The translations under genes were made by a program, and so were the position numbers. Positions 49,943-57,650 of a DNA stretch of 64,000 nucleotides are shown here, piece by piece (the first letter of the stretch is position 1; every line of letters starts with the position of its first letter). The stretch is from Litorivivens sp041624475. GTDB taxonomy: Bacteria; Pseudomonadota; Gammaproteobacteria; Pseudomonadales; Spongiibacteraceae. Where the stretch lies: positions 61,157-125,156 of the forward strand of contig NZ_JBFJUX010000011.1 of the NCBI RefSeq assembly GCF_041624475.1. Direction: 5' to 3'. Under the pieces are notes generated by a model, which did not search any database, was not told where the DNA came from, and saw only the letters and a list, made by a program, of their open reading frames with translations.

Positions 49943-50752
49943 ATGTCTTTCATTCTTGTCGACAAACCCCGTCCTCACGTTACCCGCATTACCCTCAACC
50001 GCCCTGAACGCATGAACGCCATGGCCTTCGATGTGATGGTGCCGTTAAAGGAAGCGCTGGAAGAAGTGGGCTTCGACAACGACACCCGCGTGGTCATTCT
50101 GACCGGCGCAGGCGACGGCTTCTGCTCCGGTGCGGATCTGGAAGATCCGGGTTATCTGCCGATCTTTGATGGTCTGACCATGCCGGGTATTGCCCGTCGC
50201 GCTATGCGCGTTCTGGACGATGTGATCAAAGCCATTCAGGATATGCCCCAGCCGGTAATCGGCGCCATAAATGGAGCGGCTATTGGCGGCGGTTTCTGTC
50301 TGGCGATGGCAACCGATATCCGACTTATGTCGGAAAAGGCCTATTTTCGTGCTGCGGGTATTAACAATGGTCTCACAGCCGCCGAGCTCGGTTTAAGCTA
50401 TATGCTACCCAGAGCCATAGGCTCAAGCCGCGCCTTTGAGATCATGCTGTCCGGGCGAGACGTCAGTGCGCAAGAGGCCGATCGGATTGGGCTGGTTTCG
50501 CGGGCGGTGTCGGCAGATTCTCTGCTTGACGAGTGCTATGCGCTGGCTGAGCGTATCAGTGGTTTCAGTCAGATGGGCGTCGAAATGACCAAGCAGCTGA
50601 TGTGGGCAGGGCTGGAGGCGAGCAGCAAACATGCTCATATGAATTATGAAGGGCACGCCCAACTGTTTGTTCGCATGACGACACAGAATTTTGAAGAGGC
50701 GATACGGGCGAGAAAAGATAATCGCAAGCCGGTATTCAAAGACGGCGCCTGA
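49943..50752 (+). CDS. Crotonase-family enoyl-CoA hydratase/isomerase (EchA type)
   Basis: This 269-residue crotonase is of the type common in Mycobacterium and Gammaproteobacteria. The oxyanion hole is formed by TGAGDGFCSGADL and INGAAIGGGFCLA. The first catalytic Glu of enoyl-CoA hydratase is Cys (GGGFCLA) and the second is not conserved; the LTAAELGLSYMLPRAIG segment carries the acidic residue typical of this subgroup. The substrate is unknown. ATG at 49943 was chosen because the longer frame to 49877 has no family match. It stands alone, about 95 bp behind the UbiB-family gene. Confidence 0.85.
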   Translation: MSFILVDKPRPHVTRITLNRPERMNAMAFDVMVPLKEALEEVGFDNDTRVVILTGAGDGFCSGADLEDPGYLPIFDGLTMPGIARRAMRVLDDVIKAIQDMPQPVIGAINGAAIGGGFCLAMATDIRLMSEKAYFRAAGINNGLTAAELGLSYMLPRAIGSSRAFEIMLSGRDVSAQEADRIGLVSRAVSADSLLDECYALAERISGFSQMGVEMTKQLMWAGLEASSKHAHMNYEGHAQLFVRMTTQNFEEAIRARKDNRKPVFKDGA

Positions 50753-50922
50753 GGCAGGAGCAGTAATTTATTGGCATTTTTAATGGTTAAACCGCTCTGG
50801 TGCTTCCATTTTTGCAGTTAAGCCTGTGTCACGACTATAAATTTGTGTGAAATTGCGCTAGGCTCTAGGAGGGTGATTTTTAGCTATAAAATTACCGTAA
50901 TTATTGACCAAGAGCAGATTAC

Positions 50923-52275
50923 ATGCGGGCTTGCCTGAAATATACAGCTTTAATCGCCATGCTGCTGATGGGCCGGCTGACGCACGCTATCGGTCTTGGC
51001 GATCCGCAATTGCGCTCGCATTTTGGCTCTCCGCTCGATTTAAGTATACCGGTACACCATGCAGCGGGCTTGACAGGCGATGACTTCCGTATTGCCGTGA
51101 CAGCGATGAATGACGCTGTTTCCGGCAGCCCGCTGGATACGATGGTGGGTAGTAAATACCAAGTCAGTTATGACCCTGAAACCGAATCTGTCCGGCTTCG
51201 CTCGGATGAAGCGATCGTAGAACCGTACTTGGCTTTTACGCTGGTGTTGCGTTGGCCGCAGGGTTTTCTGAAACGTGATTATACGGTTCTGCTCGAATTT
51301 CCCGCATTCCATCGTTCAAAGCCAGTCACTCGCATCGCTGAAGGCGCTGGAAAAGAATCAACTGTTGATAAGTCGTCAGCAGAGCAATCAACTGCCTCTG
51401 CGCTTGATCCTGCGCAGCGGGATTTGGCCTTGCCCAAGCAAAAACAAGAGACCCAAGAGACCATAGCTGAGCGACCAGCTGTTGCTATAGAGCCGGGTCA
51501 CTATCGCGTTCAGCGAGGTGATTCGCTCTGGGGGCTGGCGAATGATCTCTCGCGACAGCACGACGGTAATCGGGCTCAGTGGATGGCCAGCCTGTTCCAG
51601 GAAAACCCCAAGGCGTTTATGGGTGGTCAACCGAGCCGACTCAAAGAAGCTTATCTGCTAGTTGTTCCGGCAACCTGTTCCGATACCAGAATGGTGTTGG
51701 GTGACAGCTTTAGTAACGGGTATCGGCTGGTTAACGATCAAGAGCTACCTGCAGTGTCTGAGGTGGCGGTAATAGAAGCGGCTCCTGCCGAAGTCTCTCC
51801 CGAATTAGCGGAGCCGGCACAGTCACCTGAAGCTAGTGACGCACCAATGCTCATTGATGAGCAGGCGACTCCGGCAGTCGCGGATGATTCCTCCGGTCTT
51901 GCGACGGAAACTCTCCCTGTTGGTGAGGGCGCGCTGACGGCGGCTCAGCCCGCTCTTGCTTCCAAGCAGGATGCACCCGCGTCAGCGTCTCAGGTCGAGC
52001 ATGCTTTACAGCGGGTCGAAGAGCTGGAGCGGCAGCTGGCCAAGGCACTGGCTTTGATGGCTCAGCAGGAGCAGCAAGCTCAGCAGGCGACGCCGGCGGC
52101 GGCTGAGCCACCGGCTCAGGTTGTTTCGGCCAAGCCTATGCTGGCTGATATGTCAGGGCCGGCTTACCTTCTTCATTCAATCGGTTGGCTGTCAGCGGGC
52201 ATGCTGCTGGTATTTGGCTACATGCTGTATCGCGATCGCCGAGATTCCAGAATTCGACTGCGTCGTATCAGATAA
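50923..52275 (+). CDS. Short FimV-like protein with LysM domain
   Basis: This 450-residue protein has a signal peptide (about 1-22), a FimV N-terminal domain (23-125, IGLGDPQLRSHFGSPLDLSI and YLAFTLVLRWPQGFLKRDYTVLL) and a LysM peptidoglycan-binding domain (about 190-250, YRVQRGDSLWGLAND). A Pro/Ala/Glu-rich linker, a coiled coil (about 360-390) and a single membrane helix near the C-terminus (about 418-437) follow, with a short basic cytoplasmic tail. Full FimV/HubP proteins are about twice as long, with a TPR/FimV C-terminal domain absent here. It may be a shortened polar-landmark paralogue. The gap upstream (50753-50922) is AT-rich, with no clear promoter. Confidence 0.8.
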   Translation: MRACLKYTALIAMLLMGRLTHAIGLGDPQLRSHFGSPLDLSIPVHHAAGLTGDDFRIAVTAMNDAVSGSPLDTMVGSKYQVSYDPETESVRLRSDEAIVEPYLAFTLVLRWPQGFLKRDYTVLLEFPAFHRSKPVTRIAEGAGKESTVDKSSAEQSTASALDPAQRDLALPKQKQETQETIAERPAVAIEPGHYRVQRGDSLWGLANDLSRQHDGNRAQWMASLFQENPKAFMGGQPSRLKEAYLLVVPATCSDTRMVLGDSFSNGYRLVNDQELPAVSEVAVIEAAPAEVSPELAEPAQSPEASDAPMLIDEQATPAVADDSSGLATETLPVGEGALTAAQPALASKQDAPASASQVEHALQRVEELERQLAKALALMAQQEQQAQQATPAAAEPPAQVVSAKPMLADMSGPAYLLHSIGWLSAGMLLVFGYMLYRDRRDSRIRLRRIR

Positions 52276-52344
52276 AATCCAGAAGGGCTTTGTTGCTGTG
52301 TATGAGTAGCATTGTTTCGATGGTGGCCCATTACTCCTATCCAT

Positions 52345-52375
52345 AAAAAAACCCGGCTAAAAGCCGGGTTTTTTT
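52345..52375. terminator. Bidirectional terminator between FimV-like gene and tRNA-Ser
   Basis: ACCCGGCT and AGCCGGGT form an 8-bp stem with a three-base loop, flanked by seven A and seven T. It ends the plus-strand FimV-like transcript and the minus-strand tRNA. Confidence 0.88.
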
Positions 52376-52380
52376 ATGGA

Positions 52381-52468
52381 TGGCGGTGAGGGAGGGATTC
52401 GAACCCTCGATACGTTGCCGTATACACACTTTCCAGGCGTGCTCCTTCAGCCACTCGGACACCTCACC
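52381..52468 (-). tRNA. tRNA-Ser (GGA anticodon)
   Basis: This 88-nt gene has acceptor arms GGTGAGG and CCTCACC with discriminator G and encoded CCA, and a T-loop GGGTTCGAATCCC. The long variable arm is typical of serine tRNA, and the anticodon GGA lies in CTGGAAA. It reads UCC and UCU codons. It ends 5 bp before the bidirectional terminator. Confidence 0.92.
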
Positions 52469-52572
52469 AGGTCAATCTTTTGCGTATTTGTTCGGGTATT
52501 GCCTGTCTCCCAAATCCGCACGCCTGCGTGCTCGTTATCGCCCTGCAGGCGCTCTCTACGGTGACCTTCGAG

Positions 52573-52594
52573 TCAGCCACTCGGACACCTCACC
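52573..52594 (-). pseudogene. Duplicated 5' fragment of tRNA-Ser
   Basis: The 22 bp at 52573-52594 are identical to the first 22 nt of the tRNA-Ser gene (52447-52468), in the same orientation and 126 bp upstream of it on the minus strand. After this the sequence diverges into CTCGAAGG; no anticodon arm or T-arm follows. It is therefore a tRNA fragment, from an abortive tandem duplication or the scar of an insertion event. Confidence 0.65.
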
Positions 52595-52721
52595 GCAGAA
52601 GGGCCGCTACTCTATAGAAATGCCCGTTAAATGGCAATATGGGAAATCGCTTTCTCTGCGGCGGGCTGCCGAGGGTTGGGCTGTGTGATAAGCTTGCAGG
52701 CTTGATTTGACAGGTTTTTGA

Positions 52722-53372
52722 ATGATGTTGAAGTGCGCGATTGTGCCGGTAACGGCCTATCAACAGAACTGCAGTATTCTGGTTTGTGAGGCCACAGGTA
52801 AGGCTGCGGTGGTCGACCCTGGTGGTGATCTGGATCGTATCAAGGCCGGCCTCGAACAGCTGGGTGGCACCTTGGAAAAGGTACTGCTGACTCACGGTCA
52901 TATGGATCACTGCGCGGCAGCTGATGATATGCGCAAGGAGTTTGGCGTTCCCATCATCGGCCCACAGAAAGAAGACAGCTTCTGGATCGATAAGCTGCCG
53001 GAGTGGTGCCAGATGTCGGGGTTTCCGCACGCGGATGCTTTTGTGCCCGATCAGTGGTTGGATGACGGCGACACAGTGACAGTGGGGGAGCAAGCCCTGC
53101 AGGTTCGTCATTGTCCGGGGCATACGCCGGGGCACGTGATCTTTTTTCACGACGGCGTGCGTCTGGCAATTGTGGGCGATGTGCTGTTTCAAGGCTCGAT
53201 CGGCCGCACGGACTTTCCCATGGGTAACCACGAGGAGTTGATCAGCTCCATTCAGCAAAAGCTCTGGCCGCTGGGTGATGACGTTACCTTTATTCCAGGG
53301 CATGGACCGACCTCTACCTTTGGGCAAGAGCGCAAGACCAATCCCTTCGTCGCAGATACGCGGTTCGGCTGA
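52722..53372 (+). CDS. MBL-fold hydroxyacylglutathione hydrolase-like protein (GloC type)
   Basis: This 216-residue metallo-beta-lactamase-fold hydrolase has the THGHMDH zinc motif (about residues 58-64), HCPGHTPGH, the GDVLFQGSIGR region and a final FIPGHGPTS histidine. The short length matches glyoxalase II-type GloC/YcbL rather than full GloB with its substrate-binding domain. It likely hydrolyses S-lactoylglutathione or related thioesters. Two consecutive ATGs (52722, 52725) are possible starts. The stop overlaps moaC by one base, so it is the first gene of a unit with moaCDE. Confidence 0.87.
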   Translation: MMLKCAIVPVTAYQQNCSILVCEATGKAAVVDPGGDLDRIKAGLEQLGGTLEKVLLTHGHMDHCAAADDMRKEFGVPIIGPQKEDSFWIDKLPEWCQMSGFPHADAFVPDQWLDDGDTVTVGEQALQVRHCPGHTPGHVIFFHDGVRLAIVGDVLFQGSIGRTDFPMGNHEELISSIQQKLWPLGDDVTFIPGHGPTSTFGQERKTNPFVADTRFG

Positions 53373-53857
53373 TGACAAAAGATTCTCTGACCCACATAGA
53401 CGCCCAGGGCAATGCCCAGATGGTGGATGTTACCGCCAAGGCGGTCACTGAGCGGGAGGCGCGAGCCCAGGCTTTAATCAGTATGAAGCCGGAAACCCTG
53501 TCTATGATTGTTAATGGTGAGCACAAGAAAGGAGATGTGCTGGCGGTCGCCCGTATTGCAGGTATTCAGGCGGCTAAAAAATGCTCCGATCTCATTCCCC
53601 TGTGCCACCCGCTGATGCTGACCTCGGTCAAGGTCGAACTGACCCCTGACCCAGACAACAATGCTGTGCGTATTGAGGCCCGCTGCAAGCTGGCTGGGCA
53701 GACCGGCGTGGAAATGGAAGCGCTGACGGCGGCCTCTGCGGCGGCCTTGACCATTTACGATATGTGCAAGGCGGTCGACAAAGGCATGGTTATCGGTGAG
53801 GTCAAGCTGCTGGAGAAACTGGGTGGCCGCTCCGGTCACTGGCAGGCGGCGACATGA
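53372..53857 (+). CDS. moaC: Cyclic pyranopterin monophosphate synthase MoaC
   Basis: This 161-residue enzyme forms cyclic pyranopterin monophosphate from the MoaA product in molybdenum-cofactor synthesis. The sequence spans the family: MVDVTAKAVTEREA, KGDVLAVARIAGIQAAKK, SDLIPLCHPLMLT with the conserved His, and GVEMEALTAASAAALTIYDM followed by KAVDKGM. It overlaps the gene before by one base and moaD by four bases. moaA and moaB are not in the window. Confidence 0.95.
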   Translation: MTKDSLTHIDAQGNAQMVDVTAKAVTEREARAQALISMKPETLSMIVNGEHKKGDVLAVARIAGIQAAKKCSDLIPLCHPLMLTSVKVELTPDPDNNAVRIEARCKLAGQTGVEMEALTAASAAALTIYDMCKAVDKGMVIGEVKLLEKLGGRSGHWQAAT

Positions 53858-54102
53858 TTAAAGTGCTGTTTTTTGCCAAGTTGCGCGAGGCGCTGGGGCA
53901 ATCCGAACTGCAGTGGCCGCTGGCCGCTGAAGCCAGCGTCGAGGACGTTCGCGCGGCATTGGTCGCTGAATACCCGCAGTGGCAAGAGGCGCTCTGTGCT
54001 TCCAATGTGCTGACGGCGCTGAATCAGGAAGTGGTTAACGCCAAGGCGCGGGTAAAGCCGGGTGATGAACTGGCCTTTTATCCGCCGGTCACCGGGGGCT
54101 GA
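53854..54102 (+). CDS. moaD: Molybdopterin synthase small subunit MoaD
   Basis: This 82-residue ubiquitin-fold sulphur carrier ends in the obligatory Gly-Gly (PPVTGG), which receives the thiocarboxylate from MoeB. The core FFAKLREALG at the N-terminus is typical. It overlaps moaC by 4 bases and stops two bases before moaE. Confidence 0.93.
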   Translation: MIKVLFFAKLREALGQSELQWPLAAEASVEDVRAALVAEYPQWQEALCASNVLTALNQEVVNAKARVKPGDELAFYPPVTGG

Positions 54103-54104
54103 CG

Positions 54105-54569
54105 ATGGGTAGTACGGCGCGGCTAAAAGTGCAGGTCGGTGCGGCAGATTTTGACGCCGGTGAAGAAATTCGGCTTGTTCAGGCTCTGACAGATTCGATT
54201 GGCGGTGTCGCCAGTTTTATCGGTGCCATGCGCAGCAGCAATGACGGCCGCAGGGTCGATGCCATGAGCCTGGAGCACTATCCGGGGATGACCGAAAAGG
54301 CGCTGGGCAGGATTGTTGACGAGGCTGCGAATCGCTGGCAGCTTCTTGGTGCGACGGTGATTCATCGGGTGGGAGAGTTTGTTCCTGGCGATCAGATCGT
54401 GTTGGTGGTTACTGCAGCCAGTCATCGCGGCGAGGCCTTTGCCGCCTGCGAGTTCATTATGGACTACCTGAAAACCCGCGCGCCGTTCTGGAAAAAGGAG
54501 CGCACCAGCGAGGGGGATTTCTGGGTTGAGGCGCGAGACAGCGATGAGCAGGCGGCTGATCGCTGGTAA
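54105..54569 (+). CDS. moaE: Molybdopterin synthase catalytic subunit MoaE
   Basis: This 154-residue large subunit of molybdopterin synthase transfers sulphur from MoaD to precursor Z. Family motifs are GGVASFIGAMRSSNDG, LEHYPGMTEKAL, VIHRVGEFVPGDQIV, ASHRGEAFAACEFIMDYLKT and APFWKKE, with the active-site Lys in the last one. The short spacing from moaD makes co-translation likely. The tail after FWVEARDSD is slightly longer than usual. Confidence 0.94.
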   Translation: MGSTARLKVQVGAADFDAGEEIRLVQALTDSIGGVASFIGAMRSSNDGRRVDAMSLEHYPGMTEKALGRIVDEAANRWQLLGATVIHRVGEFVPGDQIVLVVTAASHRGEAFAACEFIMDYLKTRAPFWKKERTSEGDFWVEARDSDEQAADRW

Positions 54570-54693
54570 TGTCATTTAAACGGACGAGCTGAAAGGCCCG
54601 ATCTGGAGGCTTGTACGGCCTTTGCTGCCATTAATTTTGGGTGTCAGGCGTGTATAATGCGCAGGCCTTATCTCACCTGTAAAAGGAATAATC

Positions 54694-55170
54694 ATGAGCT
54701 TGGACAGCCGCGAATTTCGTAACGCTCTGGGGCGTTTTCCAACCGGTGTTTGTGTCATCACTGCAAACCCTGACGGCTATGAGCCTTTTGGCATGACGGT
54801 TAACTCGTTCGCTTCTGTGTCGCTTGACCCAGCGCTGGTTTTGTGGAGCCTGCAGAACGATTCTGAATGTTTCGAAGCCTTCGCCAAGGCAAAAAAATAC
54901 GCCGTCAACATCCTCTCCCAGGAGCAGATGGATCTGTCCAACATGTACGCTAAAAAGGGCGATCACGCCCTCGACAAAGGCCACTATACCCTGGGCCGCC
55001 ACGGCACGCCGATGATCAAGGGCGCCCTGACGACCTTTGAATGCGATATCTGGCAGCGCTATGAGGGCGGTGACCACGTGATTCTGGTTGGCAAGGTGCA
55101 GAGCATGGTCAACAGCAACAGTGACAAACCGCTGGTCTTCTTCTCGGGCAAATACCGCGAGCTGCGCTGA
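54694..55170 (+). CDS. Flavin reductase-like FMN-binding protein
   Basis: This 158-residue protein of the flavin reductase (DIM6/NTAB) family reduces FMN or FAD with NAD(P)H, typically as the small partner of a flavin-dependent monooxygenase. The sequence begins FRNALGRFPTGVCVITA, the conserved substrate loop, then GMTVNSFASVSLDPALVLWSL; FECDIWQRYEGGDHVILVGKV follows later. AAAGGAATAATC gives a good ribosome-binding site, and TATAAT at 54653-54658 is a plausible -10. It overlaps the Nudix gene by one base. No monooxygenase partner is visible in the window. Confidence 0.88.
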   Translation: MSLDSREFRNALGRFPTGVCVITANPDGYEPFGMTVNSFASVSLDPALVLWSLQNDSECFEAFAKAKKYAVNILSQEQMDLSNMYAKKGDHALDKGHYTLGRHGTPMIKGALTTFECDIWQRYEGGDHVILVGKVQSMVNSNSDKPLVFFSGKYRELR

Positions 55171-55733
55171 TGAATTTTTGCAGTGAATGCGGAAAGCCGG
55201 TTGATAAACGCATCCCCGAAGGCGATGACAGACCCCGCTACATCTGCGATCACTGCAACATCATTCATTACCACAATCCGAAAGTGGTTGTGGGTTGCCT
55301 GATCACCTCCGGCGACCGGATTCTGCTGTGTCGCCGGGCTATCGAACCGCGCAAAAACTACTGGACCGTTCCTGCCGGCTTTATGGAAAACGGCGAAACC
55401 ATGCTGCAGGGTGCCTTGCGTGAATCGCAGGAAGAAGCCTGTGCGGCTGTTGAGGGAGAAACCCTCTATCGGCTGTTCGATATTCCCCACATTAATCAGG
55501 TTTATGTGTTCTATCGCGGTGAACTGCGCGATGGTGCATTTGCCGCCGGTCCCGAAAGCCTGGATGTTCAGCTGTTTGATGAAAGCGAGATTCCCTGGCA
55601 GGAGATTGCCTTTCCCGTGGTGACTGACCTGCTGACGGAATACCTCGAAGATCGCAAAAACGGTGTCTACCCGGTCAGGGTAGATCAGCCCAGTCCATTG
55701 TGGGCTGAGCATACTGGCTGGAATAAACGCTAG
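55170..55733 (+). CDS. Nudix hydrolase with N-terminal zinc ribbon
   Basis: This 187-residue Nudix protein has a zinc-ribbon N-terminus (C4-x2-C7 and C26-x2-C29) followed by the Nudix fold. The Nudix box reads GFMENGETMLQGALRESQEEA, given here nearly complete; the REx2EE core is present, but the usual Gly after EE-x is Cys. Zinc-ribbon Nudix enzymes commonly act on NAD(H) or ADP-ribose-type substrates. The ATG overlaps the flavin reductase stop, so they are coupled, which would fit a flavin or nicotinamide theme. Confidence 0.87.
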   Translation: MNFCSECGKPVDKRIPEGDDRPRYICDHCNIIHYHNPKVVVGCLITSGDRILLCRRAIEPRKNYWTVPAGFMENGETMLQGALRESQEEACAAVEGETLYRLFDIPHINQVYVFYRGELRDGAFAAGPESLDVQLFDESEIPWQEIAFPVVTDLLTEYLEDRKNGVYPVRVDQPSPLWAEHTGWNKR

Positions 55734-55782
55734 AAATCTGTGTTGCCCGCAGGGCCACACTCCGGAAGAAGCCATTACTATA

Positions 55783-57126
55783 ATGACGATCACGACCATC
55801 TCATTGCTTGCTGGTGCGCTAATCCTCGGTTTGATACTGGGTGTATTACTGGGCGATGTTCGGCGTCGCCGCAAAACGGATGAAGCCATTCGAGCAGTTG
55901 AAGTGGACGCCAGGGCTTACGCAATCAAACTGGAGGCGGCAACGGCCCAAAGCGAGCGCATGAACCGGGAGCTGGCTGAGTTGCGTCAGAAAAACCTGGA
56001 GGAGGCCAACGAAAACGCCCGTCTGGCAACGCGATTGGAAGAGCAGGCCAAGACGCATGATGAAAAAATGCGACTGCTGGAGCAGGCCAGAGACCAGCTG
56101 ACGGCTCAGTTTAAACAACTCTCCGATTCCATCTTTGAGCAGAAACAGAAGACCTTTAACGAATCAAGTCGCCAGACGTTGGAAACCCTGCTGACGCCAT
56201 TTCGAGATCAACTCAAGGAATTCCGGACGCGGGTGGATCATATTTATGACAAGGAATCCCGCGACCGCAGTACGCTGAAAGAACAGATAGCCCAGCTTCA
56301 GCAGGTCAATCAGCGCATGAGTGCCGAGGCGGTGAACCTCACCCGGGCTCTGAAAGGGGACAGCAAAACCCGAGGCAACTGGGGTGAAGTGATACTGGAG
56401 CGAGTGCTGGAAGAATCAGGCCTGCGCAAAGGGCACGAATATGAAACCCAGGCCAGCTTTACCCAGCAGGATGGCCGCCGTCTGCAGCCCGATGTCATTG
56501 TGCATCTGCCGGATGAAAAAGATATCGTCATCGACGCCAAGGTTTCGCTGGTGGCCTATGAACAGTACGTCAGCGCAGAGGAAGAAACCGAGCGCAAGCA
56601 GGCTTTGCAGGCCCATGTGCGCTCAGTGAAGCAGCATATCGACGGCCTCAGCCTCAAGTCCTATGAGCATATCAGCAGCATCAATTCACTGGATTTTGTG
56701 CTGATCTTCGTGCCAATTGAGTCGGCCTTTATGGCGGCCTTTGACGCCGACCCTGAATTGTTCCGCACCGCCTACGAGAAGAATATCATCGTGGTAAGCC
56801 CGACAACGCTGCTGGCAACCCTGCGCACGGTACAGAGCATCTGGCGTCACGAGCACCAGAACCGTAACGCAGAGACCATTGCCCGGGAGGCGGGTGGTCT
56901 TCACGACCAGTTTGTGATGATGCTGGCTTCGCTAGAGGATGTCGGCAAGCATCTGGATCGCAGCCGCGAAGCCTATGAAAAAACCCTCGACCGTATCAGT
57001 CGCGGCCGGGGTAATCTGGTACGCCGGGTGGAGAAGCTTGAAAAGCTCGGCGCCAAAGTCAAGCGGAGCCTGCCCAAGAAATATCAGGCAGAAGACGACA
57101 TCGAATCACTGACGACAGACGACTAA
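55783..57126 (+). CDS. rmuC: DNA recombination protein RmuC
   Basis: This 447-residue RmuC-family protein is implicated in limiting DNA inversions and rearrangements. It has an N-terminal membrane helix (about residues 5-24), a long coiled coil (about 35-190) and the nuclease-like RmuC domain. The domain shows GNWGEVILERVLEESGLRKG, QPDVIVHLPDEKDIVIDAKV and DFVLIFVPIESAF, with the D-x-K acid and lysine of the PD-(D/E)XK fold visible in VIDAKV. The C-terminus returns to helix. It ends 11 bp before bcp. Confidence 0.92.
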   Translation: MTITTISLLAGALILGLILGVLLGDVRRRRKTDEAIRAVEVDARAYAIKLEAATAQSERMNRELAELRQKNLEEANENARLATRLEEQAKTHDEKMRLLEQARDQLTAQFKQLSDSIFEQKQKTFNESSRQTLETLLTPFRDQLKEFRTRVDHIYDKESRDRSTLKEQIAQLQQVNQRMSAEAVNLTRALKGDSKTRGNWGEVILERVLEESGLRKGHEYETQASFTQQDGRRLQPDVIVHLPDEKDIVIDAKVSLVAYEQYVSAEEETERKQALQAHVRSVKQHIDGLSLKSYEHISSINSLDFVLIFVPIESAFMAAFDADPELFRTAYEKNIIVVSPTTLLATLRTVQSIWRHEHQNRNAETIAREAGGLHDQFVMMLASLEDVGKHLDRSREAYEKTLDRISRGRGNLVRRVEKLEKLGAKVKRSLPKKYQAEDDIESLTTDD

Positions 57127-57137
57127 CGGAGCGGATA

Positions 57138-57611
57138 ATGGCATTTCCCAAAGTTGGCAACATGGCCCCGGCCTTTACCCTGCTGGATCAGGATGGCAAC
57201 AAAGTCTCGCTGAAAGACTTCAAGGGCAAGAAGAACGTTATTCTTTATTTCTACCCGCGGGCAATGACCCCGGGCTGCACGACGCAGGCCTGTGGTTTGA
57301 GAGATACCGACAAACAGCTCAAGAAGCACGATTGCGTGGTGCTGGGCGTCAGCTTTGATCCGCCCGCCAAATTGAAGCGCTTTCAGGAAAAGTACGATCT
57401 CAAGTTCACGCTGCTGTCTGATGAAGACCACAAGATCATCGATAAATACGGCTGTTGGCAGCTGAAAAAGTTTATGGGTAAAGAGAATATGGGAACGGTT
57501 CGCACCACCTTCGTCATTGGTAAGGATGGCCGCCTGCTGCATATTCTCGATAAATTCAAAACCAAGACCCACCACGACGACGTGCTAGCATGGGTCAGCG
57601 AAAATCTGTAA
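57138..57611 (+). CDS. bcp: Thioredoxin-dependent peroxiredoxin (Bcp/PrxQ type)
   Basis: This 157-residue peroxiredoxin reduces hydroperoxides. The active site RAMTPGCTTQACGLRD carries the peroxidatic Cys47 and resolving Cys52 at the five-residue spacing of Bcp/PrxQ. KYGCWQLKKFMGKENMGTVR and TFVIGKDG follow. GGAG lies about 6 bp upstream of the ATG. The length is normal. It stands between rmuC and the RND pump genes with only 11 and 39 bp gaps. Confidence 0.94.
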   Translation: MAFPKVGNMAPAFTLLDQDGNKVSLKDFKGKKNVILYFYPRAMTPGCTTQACGLRDTDKQLKKHDCVVLGVSFDPPAKLKRFQEKYDLKFTLLSDEDHKIIDKYGCWQLKKFMGKENMGTVRTTFVIGKDGRLLHILDKFKTKTHHDDVLAWVSENL

Positions 57612-57650
57612 ATCGCAACGCTACGTTTCCCGAATCGATCAGGTAATGCC

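Noticed and set aside
52381..52594. Integrated island at tRNA-Ser
   Set aside because: The duplicated segments are only 126 bp apart with no integrase or foreign genes between them.
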